From: Purshia tridentata
Lineage: Eukaryota > Streptophyta > Magnoliopsida > Rosales > Rosaceae
Direction: 5' to 3'
Assembly: GCA_003254885.1 (NCBI GenBank)
Contig: QANT01005051.1
Coordinates: forward strand, 1-64,000
DNA length: 64,000 nt
A program made the position numbers and the translations under genes. The notes below the pieces were generated by a model. The model had not been told where the DNA came from, ran no database searches, and saw nothing but the letters and a program-made list of their open reading frames with translations. Of this stretch, positions 9,788-23,100 are shown piece by piece (the stretch's first letter is position 1; every line of letters starts with the position of its first letter).

Positions 9788-12700
9788 ATGGAGGTTCCTG
9801 TGGATTTTCTGGCCAAGATATGGAGTTTCGTCTCTTTCCTTCCCTTCTTCTTCTTGCTCCTCATCCTTGGCCTTGTCAAAGGTAATGCAACCATGTATAT
9901 AATTAGTGTTGTTCACTCTGCTTAATTACTCTGTTATGCTATGAACAATATGTAGAGTATTTATTAATCAAAGTGAAATGGTGGTGAACCGAAGGGCGAA
10001 GGCTTGATGTGAACAACACCCATAAGTTTTAATTTCATACCAATATGTTAAGCATCATGGCCATTTGCATTTGCTAGATTGAGGTGAAGCTTGTCTTTAA
10101 TTTTGTATACTGATTCAGTGGTCAATGTGACTATGCATACTGCACACTGCTTACACATGTTTTTATGGGTAGGTACTCCATATTTTTGTATGTGTATTTC
10201 ATATGCAAGTGGATGAAATATGGATGGGTCAGTGTTTCAATTGTGATATGTGTATTAGTAACGGTAGAGGTTTTGCTTGATATGTAGCTGCGATCATTGG
10301 GCCAGTGGTGGTGGGAATTATTGTGATTGGAAATTCGGCTGTGATTTATGGGCTTTGGTTAGCTCATTTTTTCTGGACTTACTACTGTGTTGCAAGGTAT
10401 GCTTTCCCTTGCACCAATCTCTCTGATTATATATTTACCAATATTAATTATAAATTATATTTCAGTCTCTATACTATGTGCTTCTCTAATTTCAACCTTC
10501 CATGACCCTATCATTTCAGAACCAAGAGGCTTGGACTTGTGTTGAAGATTCTAGTGCTGGTATTACTGCCACTGCCTCTTGTCCTTTGGCCTGTCATTGG
10601 AGTTGTTGGAAGCCTTTTAGGTGGGATTGGATATGGGTTTTTTGCTCCCCTTTTTGCAACAATTGAGGCTGTCCGTGGCGAGAGTGTCACTGACAAGTTC
10701 TACCACTGTATTGTTGTATGTTCCCTTTCTCCTTGCTTCTGGTTGTTTCTTTTTTTGCAATTAGTGTTTTGGTTAATGTTTCTGTTTAGAGACCATCTAA
10801 CTGAAAAAGTAAGCTCCCAATTGATTGACATTTGACCAATTATATTTTCTTCAAGAGTATTTAACCCATTATGTGTGTGTGGGTGTTACTTGATATAGAT
10901 GATAATTTTCCATGTAGGTCAGTGGGTAAATGATAACATAGTTTCTTTTATTCCCTTTTTAACTATACTTAGGCTGTGACAAATCAATCTCCATTCTTTA
11001 TATGTCATCATGTTATCTGCACTCTACTATAAGAACATCCAGTGGTACGTGGACTTGCATGATTTGTGTTATATACCTGTGCCCAACACATTATCGGCTG
11101 TTTAGTCAACTGTAATCAGGTCTTAGCAATTCATATAGGTGTCTTACATTTTGTATACTAGGATGGTTGTTGGTCGACAATCAAAGGAAGTTGCACAGTT
11201 GTGCGGGATTTAACGGATTTTTGCTTTCACTCTTACTTCTCCTACATGGATGAGCTAATTGAGCAGATACCTGCAGATGAAAAGCCTATGGATATAGAGT
11301 GAGGAACCTTACTTTTGATAATTTGTTACATGTTAAACAAAAATATGTTAATGGAATTTCTGAAGAATTTCACCTTTGCCTTGTTAGGTTATCAAAATTG
11401 CCAGGTTGTTTGTTGGTGAGTCTGATTGGAGTGCCTGTGGATGTGCCTTTGATTACAGTTGTTGCAATATGGAAAAGCCCATACATGCTGTTTAAAGGAT
11501 GGAAGAGGCTATTAGAAGATTTGATAGGTAGGGAAGGACCATTCTTGGAAACAGTGTGTGTACCATTTGCTGGTCTTGCCATTATCTTATGGCCTTTGGC
11601 AGTTGTGGGAGCCGTGGTAGCTGCTTTTCTCTCCAGCTTCTTTCTGGGACTATATAGTGGTGCCATCGCTTATCAGGTTTACCGATTAGTTGCCTTTCAC
11701 ACCATTATATTGAGTTTGGGCTATTTTGGAAAGTCTCTGCATGTGGATTTCTTCTTTTTTTTATTGGAATGAAGTTTATCTGAGCAGAGTTATACAAATT
11801 TCTAGGAAGACTCACTCCACCTGGGACTTGCCTTCATAATTTCAGTGGTTTCACTGTTTGATGAATATGTAAATGATCTACTCTACTTGAGAGAGGGGTC
11901 CTGCTTTCCCAGGTACATTATGGAGACCCATCCTTCTTTTAAACTTTATATTAATGATTGCAATTGTTTAAATTTTTTTTTTAAAGAAGGAGTTGAGCTG
12001 GGACAATTATAGAATTCATTTCTCGTGACAGCCTAAAATAAGTAATCTTTTCAGTCTTATAATTTGATTGTGAGGCATCCCTGTGACAGCCAGGCCGATA
12101 TACTGTAGAAATATGAGCTCTTTTTCGGAGAGAAAGAATGATGGTGGCTATGAGAAAAATGATTCTAAGAATGGTAGAGAAGCCTCATACAAATCAGGAC
12201 TCATCTCGCAACAATCAAGAACATGGAAGCAGGAAATTCAACGGTATAAACTAATGCAGGTAGGACTCACCAAGATACAATATATCAACATTATTTTATA
12301 TAAATTCCATTGATTAGAGTTTATGCATGCCATTTTTATGTGAAAACCATTTTTGTGAGTTCTAATGTCACAGGTGTGGGGCTGGCTGTTTAAATCTTTT
12401 GAGATAAATGGCAAGATACTTGTCCGTGATGGTCTGATAGATGTCAAGGAAATAGAAGAATACATTCTGAAGGGAAGTTGTAAGAAGTTGAGCATCAAAC
12501 TACCTGCTTGGTCTATATTGCAATGTCTTCTTGCATCAGCAAAATCTAATTCATCTGGGTTGGTGATCTGTATGTTTCTGACTTAGATTTTCCTATTCTT
12601 TGTTCTTTGCTCGACATAGGCTATTTTGAGCTTAATCATGGTTATTCTTATTTTAATCCCATAGCTGATGATGTAGAGTTGACAAGGGCAAATGGACCAA

Positions 12701-13337
12701 GGGACAAAGTGTTTGAGTGGTTCATTGGGCCATTGTTGGTCATGAAAGAGCAAATAAAGAACCTCCAATTGGATGAGAACGAAGAAATCTGTCTGAGATA
12801 TCTGTTCATGAAATGCAAAAATGAAACTCCTGAGGAGTGGGATGCAACTGAATTTCCATCCAGAGACCATGTCAAAAGGGCACAGTTGCAAGCCATATTT
12901 AGGAGGTGCACGCATTTATTTCACATATGATATTCATAGCATCATGATCTTACATTAACCATTCAATTGCATTAATATTATCTTAACCCAATATATTGGT
13001 TTGGATTCATTTGCATCAGTATTTGCTTTTAGTTTAGAATTCAGATCAAAGCCTTGCCACCACCTTCAGTTTCAGACGTGTAAATTTTGACAAGCATTTT
13101 TGTGCCAGACTGCAGGGGCTTGTAGCTTCCATGTCTCGGATACCAACCTTCAGGCGCCGGTTTAGGAATTTGGTGAAGGCTCTGTACTTAGAAGCGATTC
13201 AGGCTGCTGCTTCAGCCAATCATATAGGAGGAATCTTGAATCCTGGAAAAGGTGGCAATATTGTGATTGGAAGTGAGGATAGAAAAGATGCTGAAAAAGC
13301 AGGAAACAGTACATATGACAATGGGGATATAGTATGA
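9788..13337 (+). CDS. Uncharacterised multi-pass membrane protein, At3g27390 family
   Basis: Ten exons: 9788-9881, 10288-10396, 10520-10715, 11162-11298, 11388-11676, 11806-11912, 12094-12259, 12374-12569, 12665-12905 and 13109-13337, all GT-AG and in phase, giving 587 residues. That is about the length I recall for the Arabidopsis protein. The N-terminus (MEVPVDFLAKIWSFVSFLPFFFLLL) is a membrane anchor. Further hydrophobic segments follow (GPVVVGIIVIGNSAVIYGLW; LVLVLLPLPLVLWPVIGVVGSLLGG; VCVPFAGLAIILWPLAVVGAVVAAFLSSFFLG). Family signatures are LIGREGPFLETVCVPFAGLAIILWPLAVVGAV and FDEYVNDLLYLREGSCFPR. The C-terminal third is hydrophilic (ELTRANGPRDKVFEWFIGPLLVMKEQIK; RIPTFRRRF) and probably cytosolic. 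The biochemical role of this plant family is unknown to me. Confidence 0.9.
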
Positions 13338-14823
13338 TCATAAGATTTCTGTATATCCCCTTGCATTTATGGTTAGAATTTGTGGGAATAGGTAGCAACT
13401 GTTTCCTTTTCTTTTCCCACTTGTCCTGCATGTTTGGAGAGAGATTGCCAATAGGGGATATGTGGAAGAAGACAACTTTGAACACAACTTTGGATATAGA
13501 TTTGTAATCAGTGGTCATCAACTGACACAATGCTAGAATTTCTTTTTGACAAAACGATGGTTCTCACTCGAACTTTGTGATAATTTGATTCTTGGTACCT
13601 ACCTCATTGATGTGGTTAACAAGTGAACACGTGCGGGTGCTGGTCATATGTGACATTTCTTATTTTTAAGATAGAGATATCGGGACAAGCATATTTAGAC
13701 ATTGTGTCAAATAATTTTGTAAATGAGAAAATAATCTAGCAATTGAAATCATTCATGATCTATTAGTACCCAACAAATTATAAAAAAAATAAAAATAAAA
13801 ATAAAAATAAAAACTCCATGAGCTAAATATCATTAAAAATAAACATTTCTTCCTTAACTAACCTTTTTGGGTTCTGCCAGATAAATTAGCAAACTTCTCT
13901 TAGTTTGTTTTCTCGTAGCAGAACAGACAGAAAAATCGAATCTCATATGAATTAGCTATTGAGACATCACATGGCTTAACTGTTCCAACAAACAACAAAG
14001 TACTGAGCATTTGGAAAATGATATGCCAGCCTATCTTCGAATGCTAACATATTTGTCCCAATAAAGAGAATACATACTGTATTCACCCAAAGAAAACAAA
14101 AAAATAAAGAGAATCCATACTGTCAGTTGAAGATTTCCATCTGGCAATGCTTATATGATGGAAACTAATATGAACTAGTGAACAAAATAAGGGAGCTGTA
14201 TATAGTAAAAGATCTTGTTAAGATGTTTTTTCGGTTAACCCTTCTGTTTCGGGAACCTCTTAGCCTTACAGCCTCTAAATGGAGCTTTTTTCTCCACAAA
14301 ACAAACCGCCATACCTTATCCCCTCTATCTCCTGCAGACTCTCTTTCTCTCTTCACCAAACTCTCTCTCTCTCTCTCTCTGTCAAACCATTTTCTCATCA
14401 ATTCCCATTTGCGTACTCACTTTGATCGGCTGAATATATCCATATACACAAGCACATAATTTGATTTGTAAGAATCATCATTGGCCAAAGATCCCAAGAG
14501 CCTAAGTTGTGTTATGTGTAAGTTTTGCAATCAATGCATTCTCTTGGCAAAGCTTTGATCAAGCTGATTATAAGGTAAATCAATGTGAAGCTTTTTACAT
14601 GTCTTTGATCAAAGATCACAAACCCAACAATTATATATATTTGTTGGTGGTGTAGTACATTAAAATAACCAAGGTGGCAAGAAATATGTGATTATTTATT
14701 GCTACCCACAAATTCAATACATCATATGCATATATTGTTCTAGGCCTCATCGAGATTATAGATTTTTTCGACCATCAGTAAATTTGGTGATTCTAGCATT
14801 ATTGTTTCGGGAAAAGATTTGCA
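13338..14823. other. Intergenic, with (AAAAT)n tract and the promoter/leader of the DUF868 gene
   Basis: 3' flank, then AT-rich spacer with an (AAAAT)n-like tract at about 13781-13812. A TATATAG sequence at 14199-14205 is a plausible TATA box. Positions about 14230-14823 would then be a long leader containing a CT microsatellite at 14361-14380 and possibly an intron. Confidence 0.45.
14199..14205 (+). promoter_or_regulatory. Possible TATA box of the DUF868 gene
   Basis: TATATAG in a local GTATATAGTA context, about 620 bp before the start codon. A CT-rich leader follows, as in many plant promoters. The assignment rests on motif and position only. Confidence 0.3.
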
Positions 14824-15759
14824 ATGATGCAGTCTTTTAGCCGTTCTATGAGAGGTCATTCGTTGCACGAACAACCGCCATTTGCAGAGAAACTCACAGA
14901 GGAGCCGGTGACAGCAAAAACAGCTCAAAGCACGGTGACATGCGTGTACTTTGCTAGCATTGCAACAATGTGGCGGAGGGTGACGATCATATGGTGCAAA
15001 AATCTCATGAACCATTCTTTGAACATCAGGGTCGATAGCTTAGAGGGTGATTTCCATTACACATGCAAAATCGACCTCAAGCCTTGGCACTTTTGGAGCA
15101 AAAAAGGGTACAAGGCATTTGAGGTTGAGGGCAATCAAGTAGAGGTCTATTGGGATCTTAGATCGGCCAAATTTGTGACTGGCCCGGAACCATGCTCTGA
15201 CTTCTATGTTGCTCTGGTTTGTGATGAAGAGGTTGTGTTGCTTTTGGGTGACATGAAGAAAAAGGCTTACAAGAGAACCAAATCAAGACCGGCCATTGCT
15301 GAGGCCCTCTTATATTACAAGAAAGAAAACGTGTTTGCCAAGAAAAGCTTTGCCACAAGAGTCAAATTCGATGAGAAGAGAAAAGAGAATGACATTGTGG
15401 TTGAAAGCTCTACATCTGGACTCAAAGACCCTGAGATGTGGATTAGCATAGATGGGATTGTGTTGGTTCATGTGAAGAACTTGCAGTGGAAATTCAGAGG
15501 GAACCAGACTGTGATGGTGAATATGCAGCCTGTGCAAGTGTTTTGGGATGTGCATGATTGGCTGTTCAGCAGCCCTGGCACGGGGCATGGCCTGTTTATT
15601 TTCAAGCCCGGGGCACCGGATTCGGAGAGTGACCATGACAGAGAAGGTGACCATGGAGGTCATGACAGTGACAACAGTAGTGCCTATTATTCGACTTGGA
15701 GTAATAACTCAACAGCTTTTGACTTCTGCCTGTTTCTTCATGCCTATAAGATTGAGTGA
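14824..15759 (+). CDS. DUF868 family protein, single exon
   Basis: One uninterrupted frame of 311 codons; the start could equally be the adjacent second ATG at 14827. Family features are AQSTVTCVYFASIATMWRRVTIIWCKNLMNHSL at residues about 34-66, the paired Trp-rich blocks CKIDLKPWHFWSKKGYKAFEVEGNQVEVYWDLRSAKF and SDFYVALVCDEEVVLLLGD, then VHVKNLQWKFRGNQTVMVN and QVFWDVHDWLF. The C-terminus has a His/Asp/Ser-rich tail (DSESDHDREGDHGGHDSDNSS) followed by FLHAYKIE. DUF868 is a plant-specific family, usually intronless and around 300 residues, without an established biochemical function. No signal peptide or membrane segment is evident. Confidence 0.9.
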   Translation: MMQSFSRSMRGHSLHEQPPFAEKLTEEPVTAKTAQSTVTCVYFASIATMWRRVTIIWCKNLMNHSLNIRVDSLEGDFHYTCKIDLKPWHFWSKKGYKAFEVEGNQVEVYWDLRSAKFVTGPEPCSDFYVALVCDEEVVLLLGDMKKKAYKRTKSRPAIAEALLYYKKENVFAKKSFATRVKFDEKRKENDIVVESSTSGLKDPEMWISIDGIVLVHVKNLQWKFRGNQTVMVNMQPVQVFWDVHDWLFSSPGTGHGLFIFKPGAPDSESDHDREGDHGGHDSDNSSAYYSTWSNNSTAFDFCLFLHAYKIE

Positions 15760-17035
15760 GGGAGTGAGAGACTTGAAAATTGGGACAGGCATTGTCACAG
15801 GTTAATTTAGCACTAGCTAGCAACATAAACAGCATATATATATATATATGATTGTAACTTGTAAATTAAGTTAGCGGCATTCATATATTTTTTTATATAA
15901 GCTATATATATATTTGGGTACTCTAATATATTTTCATTTAATGTCAACTGTAAATTATGGATTTGAATTCTTGGTGTCACTGTCATCCATTTAATGCTGC
16001 TAGGATGCTGATGATGATGATCAATGAGTGGCCTTAATTGGTTAAGGATTGAAGCCATAGCATATACATATGTAATGTAAAATGGCTTCATATGTGTTTG
16101 CACTCTGCACAGGCAGCCATGATCATCAGCTTCAATTCTTGCCAAAACTAACATCATGGTTTTCTGGTTTGGATTACTTCTTTAATTGATTGTTTTTATA
16201 ATTTAGTCCCCCAAAAGTTATAATGAGTGCACATGATTTTTTGAACATGTAAAAGAGGAAGAAATAAGAAATTGAGCATTTCTATGTAGATCTCCTTCAT
16301 CCATACTTGTGAACAGTTTAATTAATTTGTATCCATAACCAAGCAAAAGGAGTAGGAACCCCATTTAATAAAGGAAAATTCTTTGCTCCATTCACATCTC
16401 ATCAAACACGTGTTATTTTTTATCTTGTCTTAATATATAAATAAATTTATTTATTTAAAATAAAAAGACAAAGAAGGAGTTCTTCCAACCGGGAATGAAA
16501 CCAAACATTTTTCTTAATAAAATATGAAAATGAATTCTATACTATTTTTTCATATAGGTGAAGAATTAAAAAAATTATTTTGTACAACCGATACACTATC
16601 ACATGGTATAATTAATTCTATGTTATTAATATTATATCTACAAATATAAATATGTCATTTAACAACTCTTACATGTTAGTTTTATTACACAATGTAGCCG
16701 AATTAGATTAAAACTGGATTGGATTCGAGCTAGTTTGAATCTCTTAAACTTTTCAATTCTAACTCAAAGATTGAATCAGACTTCATAAAGTTATAAATTT
16801 GAACTCAAACGAATCAAGTTAGGCGGATTCGAGTTCACTCACCTCAAGTGCACTCCTATTTATGATCATTTATAAAATTAAATTAAAGTTGTTTTTATTA
16901 TTGGGAGGCTATATAAGTATAACATCACTCTTGAAAATACACTCTTAACAGTATAACTAACATATTATTTTTTCATGGACTGAAATATCTAATATTCTCT
17001 TGATTGATTAGATTATTTAAACAAAAAGAAAGTGG
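15760..17035. other. Intergenic, AT-rich
   Basis: 3' flank of the DUF868 gene with an AT microsatellite at 15836-15850, then AT-rich spacer. I see no gene or element. Confidence 0.5.
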
Positions 17036-17054
17036 CACGTGACGTCATATATAA
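17036..17054 (+). promoter_or_regulatory. Overlapping G-box and CRE-like site abutting a TATA box
   Basis: CACGTG (17036-17041) overlaps TGACGTCA (17040-17047), and TATATAA follows directly at 17048-17054. The start codon is 46 bases downstream at 17100, so transcription would begin near 17080 with a very short leader. The combined site is a strong bZIP target. Function is inferred from motif and spacing. Confidence 0.6.
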
Positions 17055-17099
17055 GTCCCGGTACCGCTGCGTTTGGTTTGAAGGAAAATCAGAAAGAAA

Positions 17100-18893
17100 A
17101 TGAAGGTAGGTTCGAACGTAGTTTTTCTGTTGAGAGACCCAGAGGGCGTCGGGGAAGCCATCTCAGATGCTTTCCAAGCTAAGCAAGCCAATCGCACAAT
17201 GTAAGCTCTCTCTCTCTCTCGCTCTCTCAACTTGAAAGCTCAAAATCAAATTCGTATTATATCAATCAATTTAGGTGAGGCTGCCATTTTTGTTACAGAG
17301 ACGAAGGTTTCGAGCTTTCGTTGGAGCGCTACGGAATCAGAAATTGCAAAGCTTCTGGGAAGATTCGTCACTTCCTCGATCACCAGGGTCAATATGAGGT
17401 TCTGCTTCTCCCTATCTCTCTCTATCTCTCTCATGGATTTACTGGTTTGGTTAAAATTACATCACAGAAGAAAAAAACCCACTAAGGGGTTCATATTGAT
17501 ATAGATTCTATGTGGGAATTAGGCGCTGAGAAATGGGTCGTTTTGTTTTTAAGCGATTGTGTCATAGTTTGCATGGTGAGGGTGAAATTAATGCCAATTT
17601 GGCTTAGACTGTATGGTGTTGCTCTCTCAAAAGTTTTGAAGGTGTGAGTGATCTGTGAGGCCTAGAGGAACTCAATTGCAGGCATTTTCCTTTGGAAGCA
17701 TATAGGTTTGGTTTTTTATGCCTGGAGAGATAGAAAGTACCCATTGATGACTCTGTACAAATCTTGTTCCCTTGCTATATAATCTTCCAGAACTCTTGCC
17801 ATAACTATTACAATGGCAGGTACCATATTATTGTTTAATTATCGCAGTTTTAAATAAGTTTGTTGGTTTACCATTATTATCTGAATCTCTGTAGTTTTAG
17901 CTGTTGGAATGTGGGGGTATGAAGTTTGTTAGTTTATCACTATCTCCAAAAGCTCAAGCTATTAGGTCTTACGCAAACAATTATTTTATATTCTTACATA
18001 CCTTGAAGATTGCAGATTAGGGAATATTTATCATAAATTTATCTTTAGTTCCTTTTTTTACAGGTTTCTGTGTTGCTTATGCAATATTACGAATTGCCAA
18101 TACTAGCATGCGCTGTTAATGAAGTTCTAGCTCTATTAGGTGGACAGAAATCATCGTCAGTGCCCACAATTGTTGCCCCATTTTTCTTGGCATCATCCAA
18201 GCTTAAGTGGGAAGGTACATCTGCGGCAAAATCTGAAAGCAAAGTTACACTATATGGTATACAGATAGGTCCAGAAACAGACATAAAGAATACCATTGTT
18301 GCTAGAACCCAGAAGCCACCACCATCATTGCAGATTCATCATGAACCTCTAGCCTGCTTTCTTCAGTTGGTCCGTGCCTTAGAGTTGCCAACTTTTGTTC
18401 TTATAGGGCAGAGGGGCCAACGTATTTCTGATAAAGAAGAGATTGAGGTATCCATTTTTTTATTACTTTTTAGCTAATACAACTATCACTATTCAGTTTA
18501 CCTGGAAGTTTTGTGTCGTATGATCAAATTTAAGTTAGATTTAGAGGCCATGATGGGATAATAGGTTTTCTTTCTATGAACTTGCTTGAGACATTAATGG
18601 GAACAATAGTGTATGGTAAATATTTTCAGTTTCTGATGTGCAAAGTATATGGCTTTTAGCCTTGTTTCATTTATTTTCTTTCTGGTTCTATTTTCCACAT
18701 CTAATAGATCTTGTAGGTTCGTGGATCTATATTTGCCATCTAATACTATGCTTTTCTTATGCAGATACTCTACGAAATAGGAGAACTTTTGGCAAGCACT
18801 TTTAACCTGTTCTTTTCAAGAGACAAAATCACATGGAACCCAACATCGAAACCAAAGGATGACAAGGAGCCATGGCGTGCATTATATGGTTAA
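17100..18893 (+). CDS. Conserved small plant protein of unknown function, four exons
   Basis: Exons 17100-17200, 17299-17398, 18064-18447 and 18765-18893 join in phase to 237 residues. The protein starts MKVGSNVVFLLRDPEGVGEAISDAFQ and reads IDEGFELSLERYGIRNCKASGKIRHFLDHQGQYE, then VSVLLMQYYELPILACAVNEVLALLGG, PTFVLIGQRGQRISDKEEIE and ends KPKDDKEPWRALYG. It lacks a signal peptide or clear membrane segment and looks like a compact soluble alpha/beta protein. The motif ACAVNEVLALL and the LPTFVLIG strand recall small chaperone-like folds (for example proteasome assembly chaperones), but I cannot assign a family with confidence. The second exon's donor (GAG|GTTCTG) is weak, so that border is the least certain. 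Confidence 0.7.
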
Positions 18894-20199
18894 ATATCCG
18901 GTGTTTGTGGAGGCTGGGACAAGACCTATCATTTGATGCATTAGGTTGATAAACTTTGGGCGCTTATTACTGTGATTGATGGATCTAAATACAACATCAT
19001 AATGCTTTAACGTAAAACTACTTTATCCAAATTCTCAGTTAGTGAATTGATCATGGAGATAATGAAATTTTCTTTTTGCCGCTGTCTACTATTGGCTTTC
19101 TTAGATTTGTAGTTTGAGTGGTGAAAGCTGATGGAACAATCAGAATGATGCATTTATTTTGGCCATGTCTCGTATACATATAATAGGCTGCATTTTCTGA
19201 AGTTAGTTTACATATAGACTATATAGCGTTAGCATCCTTTTGTTAGCCAAAGCAACTTCTTCTTATATTTGTACAAACAACTCGTGACTCATGAGTCCAG
19301 AAATTGAGTGTCAAACAATTTAGAATTTAGCTCATGCCATTTCTTTGTAATTTATGACTTGTCAACAACCACCACACATTGCACACTGATATGGGATGAG
19401 AGAGACTCCAAAGATTATAACTTCAATAGTAAAATATATTATGGAACATTTTATCTTATATGTGAATTGAAATTGGTTTAATTAGCCTGAGTATAGAAAA
19501 TACTCTTTTCATATTCGAACTCTCTTTTCTTCCTATAATAAAAATAACAATAAAAAAATATTTTACCTCATACAAAATACAAGACTTCAATTATCACCTT
19601 AAGCAAAAAAATAACATATGACAACAATAGTAAGAAGAGTCCACCCCTACCTTACCATATGCTAAATTAATAACAATAAAAGTTCTTTGGAGTATCATCA
19701 TCTTTTGTCAATTTGTTGATTTGCAAAGGTGACTAGTTAGTGATTAACATTGGAATATACTTGAATTTTCTATTTATTTACAATTATAGAAAATAATAGA
19801 CGGTGCCAAGGCTATGACTCGTGACACAAAATCTTAGGCCAAACCCCACATGCCACATGTGACCTTTCCATCAATCAATCTACGACTCCTGACGTGAAAT
19901 GGCATCCACTTACTAAATTATTCGATATTTCCGCAGATTTTTGGTTCTCCTTCCATTCCGTCCTGTTATTGTTATTTTACTAATATTATGTAGTATACTG
20001 TATACTTGAATTCAGATTACGAAAAGTCCAAAACACCCCCCACGCGGCCACGCCCAGCCAATTAGATTCAAATCACTAGTAAAAAACGGAGGGTAAACTC
20101 GTCCCGAAAACTCCATCAAATCGCAGCTGCCACTTGCCAAGAGAGTCCGTCACACTCTACCACTCCACTCCGCGACACTCTGCAGCTTCTCAAATTTCC
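18894..20199. other. Intergenic and promoter of the ADP-glucose pyrophosphorylase gene
   Basis: AT-rich spacer. The last 200 bases turn GC-richer (CACGCGGCCACGCCCAGCCAATTAG with a CCAAT box near 20056) and end in a C-rich leader before the ATG. No other gene is visible. Confidence 0.5.
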
Positions 20200-23100
20200 A
20201 TGGCTTCCTCATCAATGGCAGCAAACGGAGTCCTCAGCCTCCGATCATCATCGACGTCTTCAAATGCGGCCTCTTCAAAGCAAACCCAGAAAGCGAGTCC
20301 CTGCAGCAGAAGCAGAAGCAGAAGCCTCTCGTTCACTGCCTCTCATCTATCAGGGACAAAACTCCGCACGCCCACCACCACCACCACTTCAAGAAAATGT
20401 CCCACTCCGACAGCCCCATTGGTCGTATCTCCGAAGGCTGTTTCGGATTCCAAGAACTCCCAGACCTGTCTGGATCCCGATGCGAGCCGCGTGAGTATTT
20501 TGTCTTTGTCACTTCACTTTGTGCTTTTTATTAACGAAAATGGTTTCTTGTTTGATTGAATGTTGTGGTCTGATTTTCGTGTAGAGTGTGTTGGGAATTA
20601 TACTTGGAGGTGGAGCTGGGACAAGGCTGTACCCATTAACCAAGAAGCGTGCGAAGCCTGCTGTTCCACTGGGAGCAAACTACAGGCTGATCGATATTCC
20701 GGTCAGCAACTGCCTCAACAGCAACATATCCAAGATCTATGTGCTGACTCAATTCAATTCCGCCTCTCTCAATCGCCATCTTTCTCGTGCTTATGCTAGC
20801 AACATGGGTGGGTACAAAAACGAAGGCTTTGTCGAAGTTCTTGCGGCCCAGCAGAGCCCAGAGAATCCCAATTGGTTTCAGGTGATTTTTATTTTATGTA
20901 CTTGTGTTAAGCGCTTGTTGGATTGTGTTGGCAATGGGTTTTTATTGGTTTTTGAGTTGGGATTTTGGTTTTATGGTTTTACAGGGTACAGCTGATGCTG
21001 TGAGGCAGTACTTGTGGCTGTTTGAGGAACACAATGTGTTGGAGTTTTTGGTTCTTGCTGGAGACCACTTGTATAGGATGGACTATGAGAAGTTTATTCA
21101 GGCACATAGAGAAACTGACGCAGATATCACTGTGGCTGCTCTGCCCATGGATGAGAAGCGTGCTACCGCCTTTGGTTTGATGAAGATTGATGAAGAGGGA
21201 CGCATTATTGAGTTTGCTGAGAAACCTAAAGGGGAGCAACTTAAAGCTATGAGGGTAAAAGACAAACCTTCAGATTGTTCACATTTAATGTATTACTTAT
21301 TCCTTTAATTGTGTATTTGATTGTTGAAGCAAAATATTCTTGTTTTTTGATAGGTTGATACTACCATTTTGGGTCTTGATGATGAGAGAGCTAAAGAGAT
21401 GCCTTATATTGCTAGTATGGGTATATATGTCGTGAGCAAAAATGTGATGTTAGATCTGCTTCGAGAGAAGTTTCCTGGAGCAAATGATTTTGGGAGTGAA
21501 GTTATTCCTGGTGCAACTTCCATTGGGTTGAGAGTAAGTTCTCATTTCATACATTCTTCTTTGTAATTTCTATGTTCCTATTGATAAAAAAGGTTCTTCT
21601 TTTGTATGTCCACTTTTGGAAAAAGAAAGGAATATTTGTCAAGGATCTTGAATAGTTGAAAATTCCAAGTTCTGTTTTTCTGCCACATCAGCAAGTTGAG
21701 CTTCATTGTAGTCTAGTATTACATGATTGCAAATATCCTTTAATTGGAAACTTAACAAATGCTTTCTAGTGAATACTAGTGTCACAAATTGATTCGCTAT
21801 GGCTTTCTAAAGGTTTTCCAGTATCTTTTGTTTTCCTGCTTCCCTGTCTCTAGAATTCCAGCCCTCAGACTACTGTTTGTTTTATGTCTACAGGTTCAAG
21901 CTTATCTGTATGATGGCTATTGGGAAGACATTGGTACCATTGAGGCATTCTATAATGCAAATTTAGGGATAACCAAAAAACCAGTTCCAGATTTCAGGTA
22001 CCTTTTGTTCTAAAACTAGTTTATAGTTGTTACTGTTTTGGTGCACCAGTTGATGTGTTGTCATGCTATCAATTTGAACTTGGTTTTATGCTTGCCTAAT
22101 TTTAAACTTTAAATTGTAGCTTCTATGATCGTTCCTCCCCAATCTACACCCAACCTCGGTATTTGCCTCCATCCAAAATGCTTGATGCTGATGTCACAGA
22201 TAGTGTTATTGGCGAAGGTTGTGTGATAAAGGTAAGCTCTTGGTCAGAGAAGTCAGCATCATGCTAACTTGTTTGGTTGACTATGATGTCAACATACATA
22301 TCCTAATCCCTTGTACTCTTCAATCTTAGAAAAAATTTACATTTATATCCTATTATGGCAATTATGATGGAGATCAGTGTAACCTATTGCAGTCATGCTT
22401 ATTCAACTCACTCCCTGTCTTTTACCTAATGCAGAACTGTAAAATTCACCATTCTGTTGTTGGGCTGCGATCTTGCATATCAGAGGGTGCTGTCATTGAA
22501 GACTCATTGCTGATGGGAGCAGACTACTATGAGGTAAAACTTGTTGTAGATATGAAAGCAACCTACTGCTTTCTATGTCAAGACATGATGGGGAAAAACA
22601 TCTTTCAGTTTTATGAATGAACGAATGAATTTTCCTTATAGAAGTCTGTTTTCTGTCGGTTTAGATTTAATTTACTAATGCATGAATTATGATGGTCACA
22701 GACGGATGCTGACAGGAGGTTTCTGGCTGCAAAGGGTAGTGTTCCAATTGGTATTGGCAAGATTTCTCACATCAAGAGAGCCATAATTGACAAGAATGCT
22801 CGAATTGGGGACAATGTGAAGGTTAAGACATTATCAGTTTAACATGAATTTTCTAATTAATTATCACTTTGAAGTCTCAATTTTGTTCTTATATCCTTTT
22901 CTTTTAAGGTCCTATAAAATTCTTGTTCATCAAATAGAGTTTTCTCTTAGTTTCTTTATAATGATATTACTAGTTGTCGTAGCTTAAGGTTCACCAAGAA
23001 AAAGAACCAGTGAGAGCTGTTACTGAAAAACATAATAAAAGATGGAAATTCTTTCTGCTACAAATAAAAGATAGAAATTATAAAAATCATTGTAAAAAAT

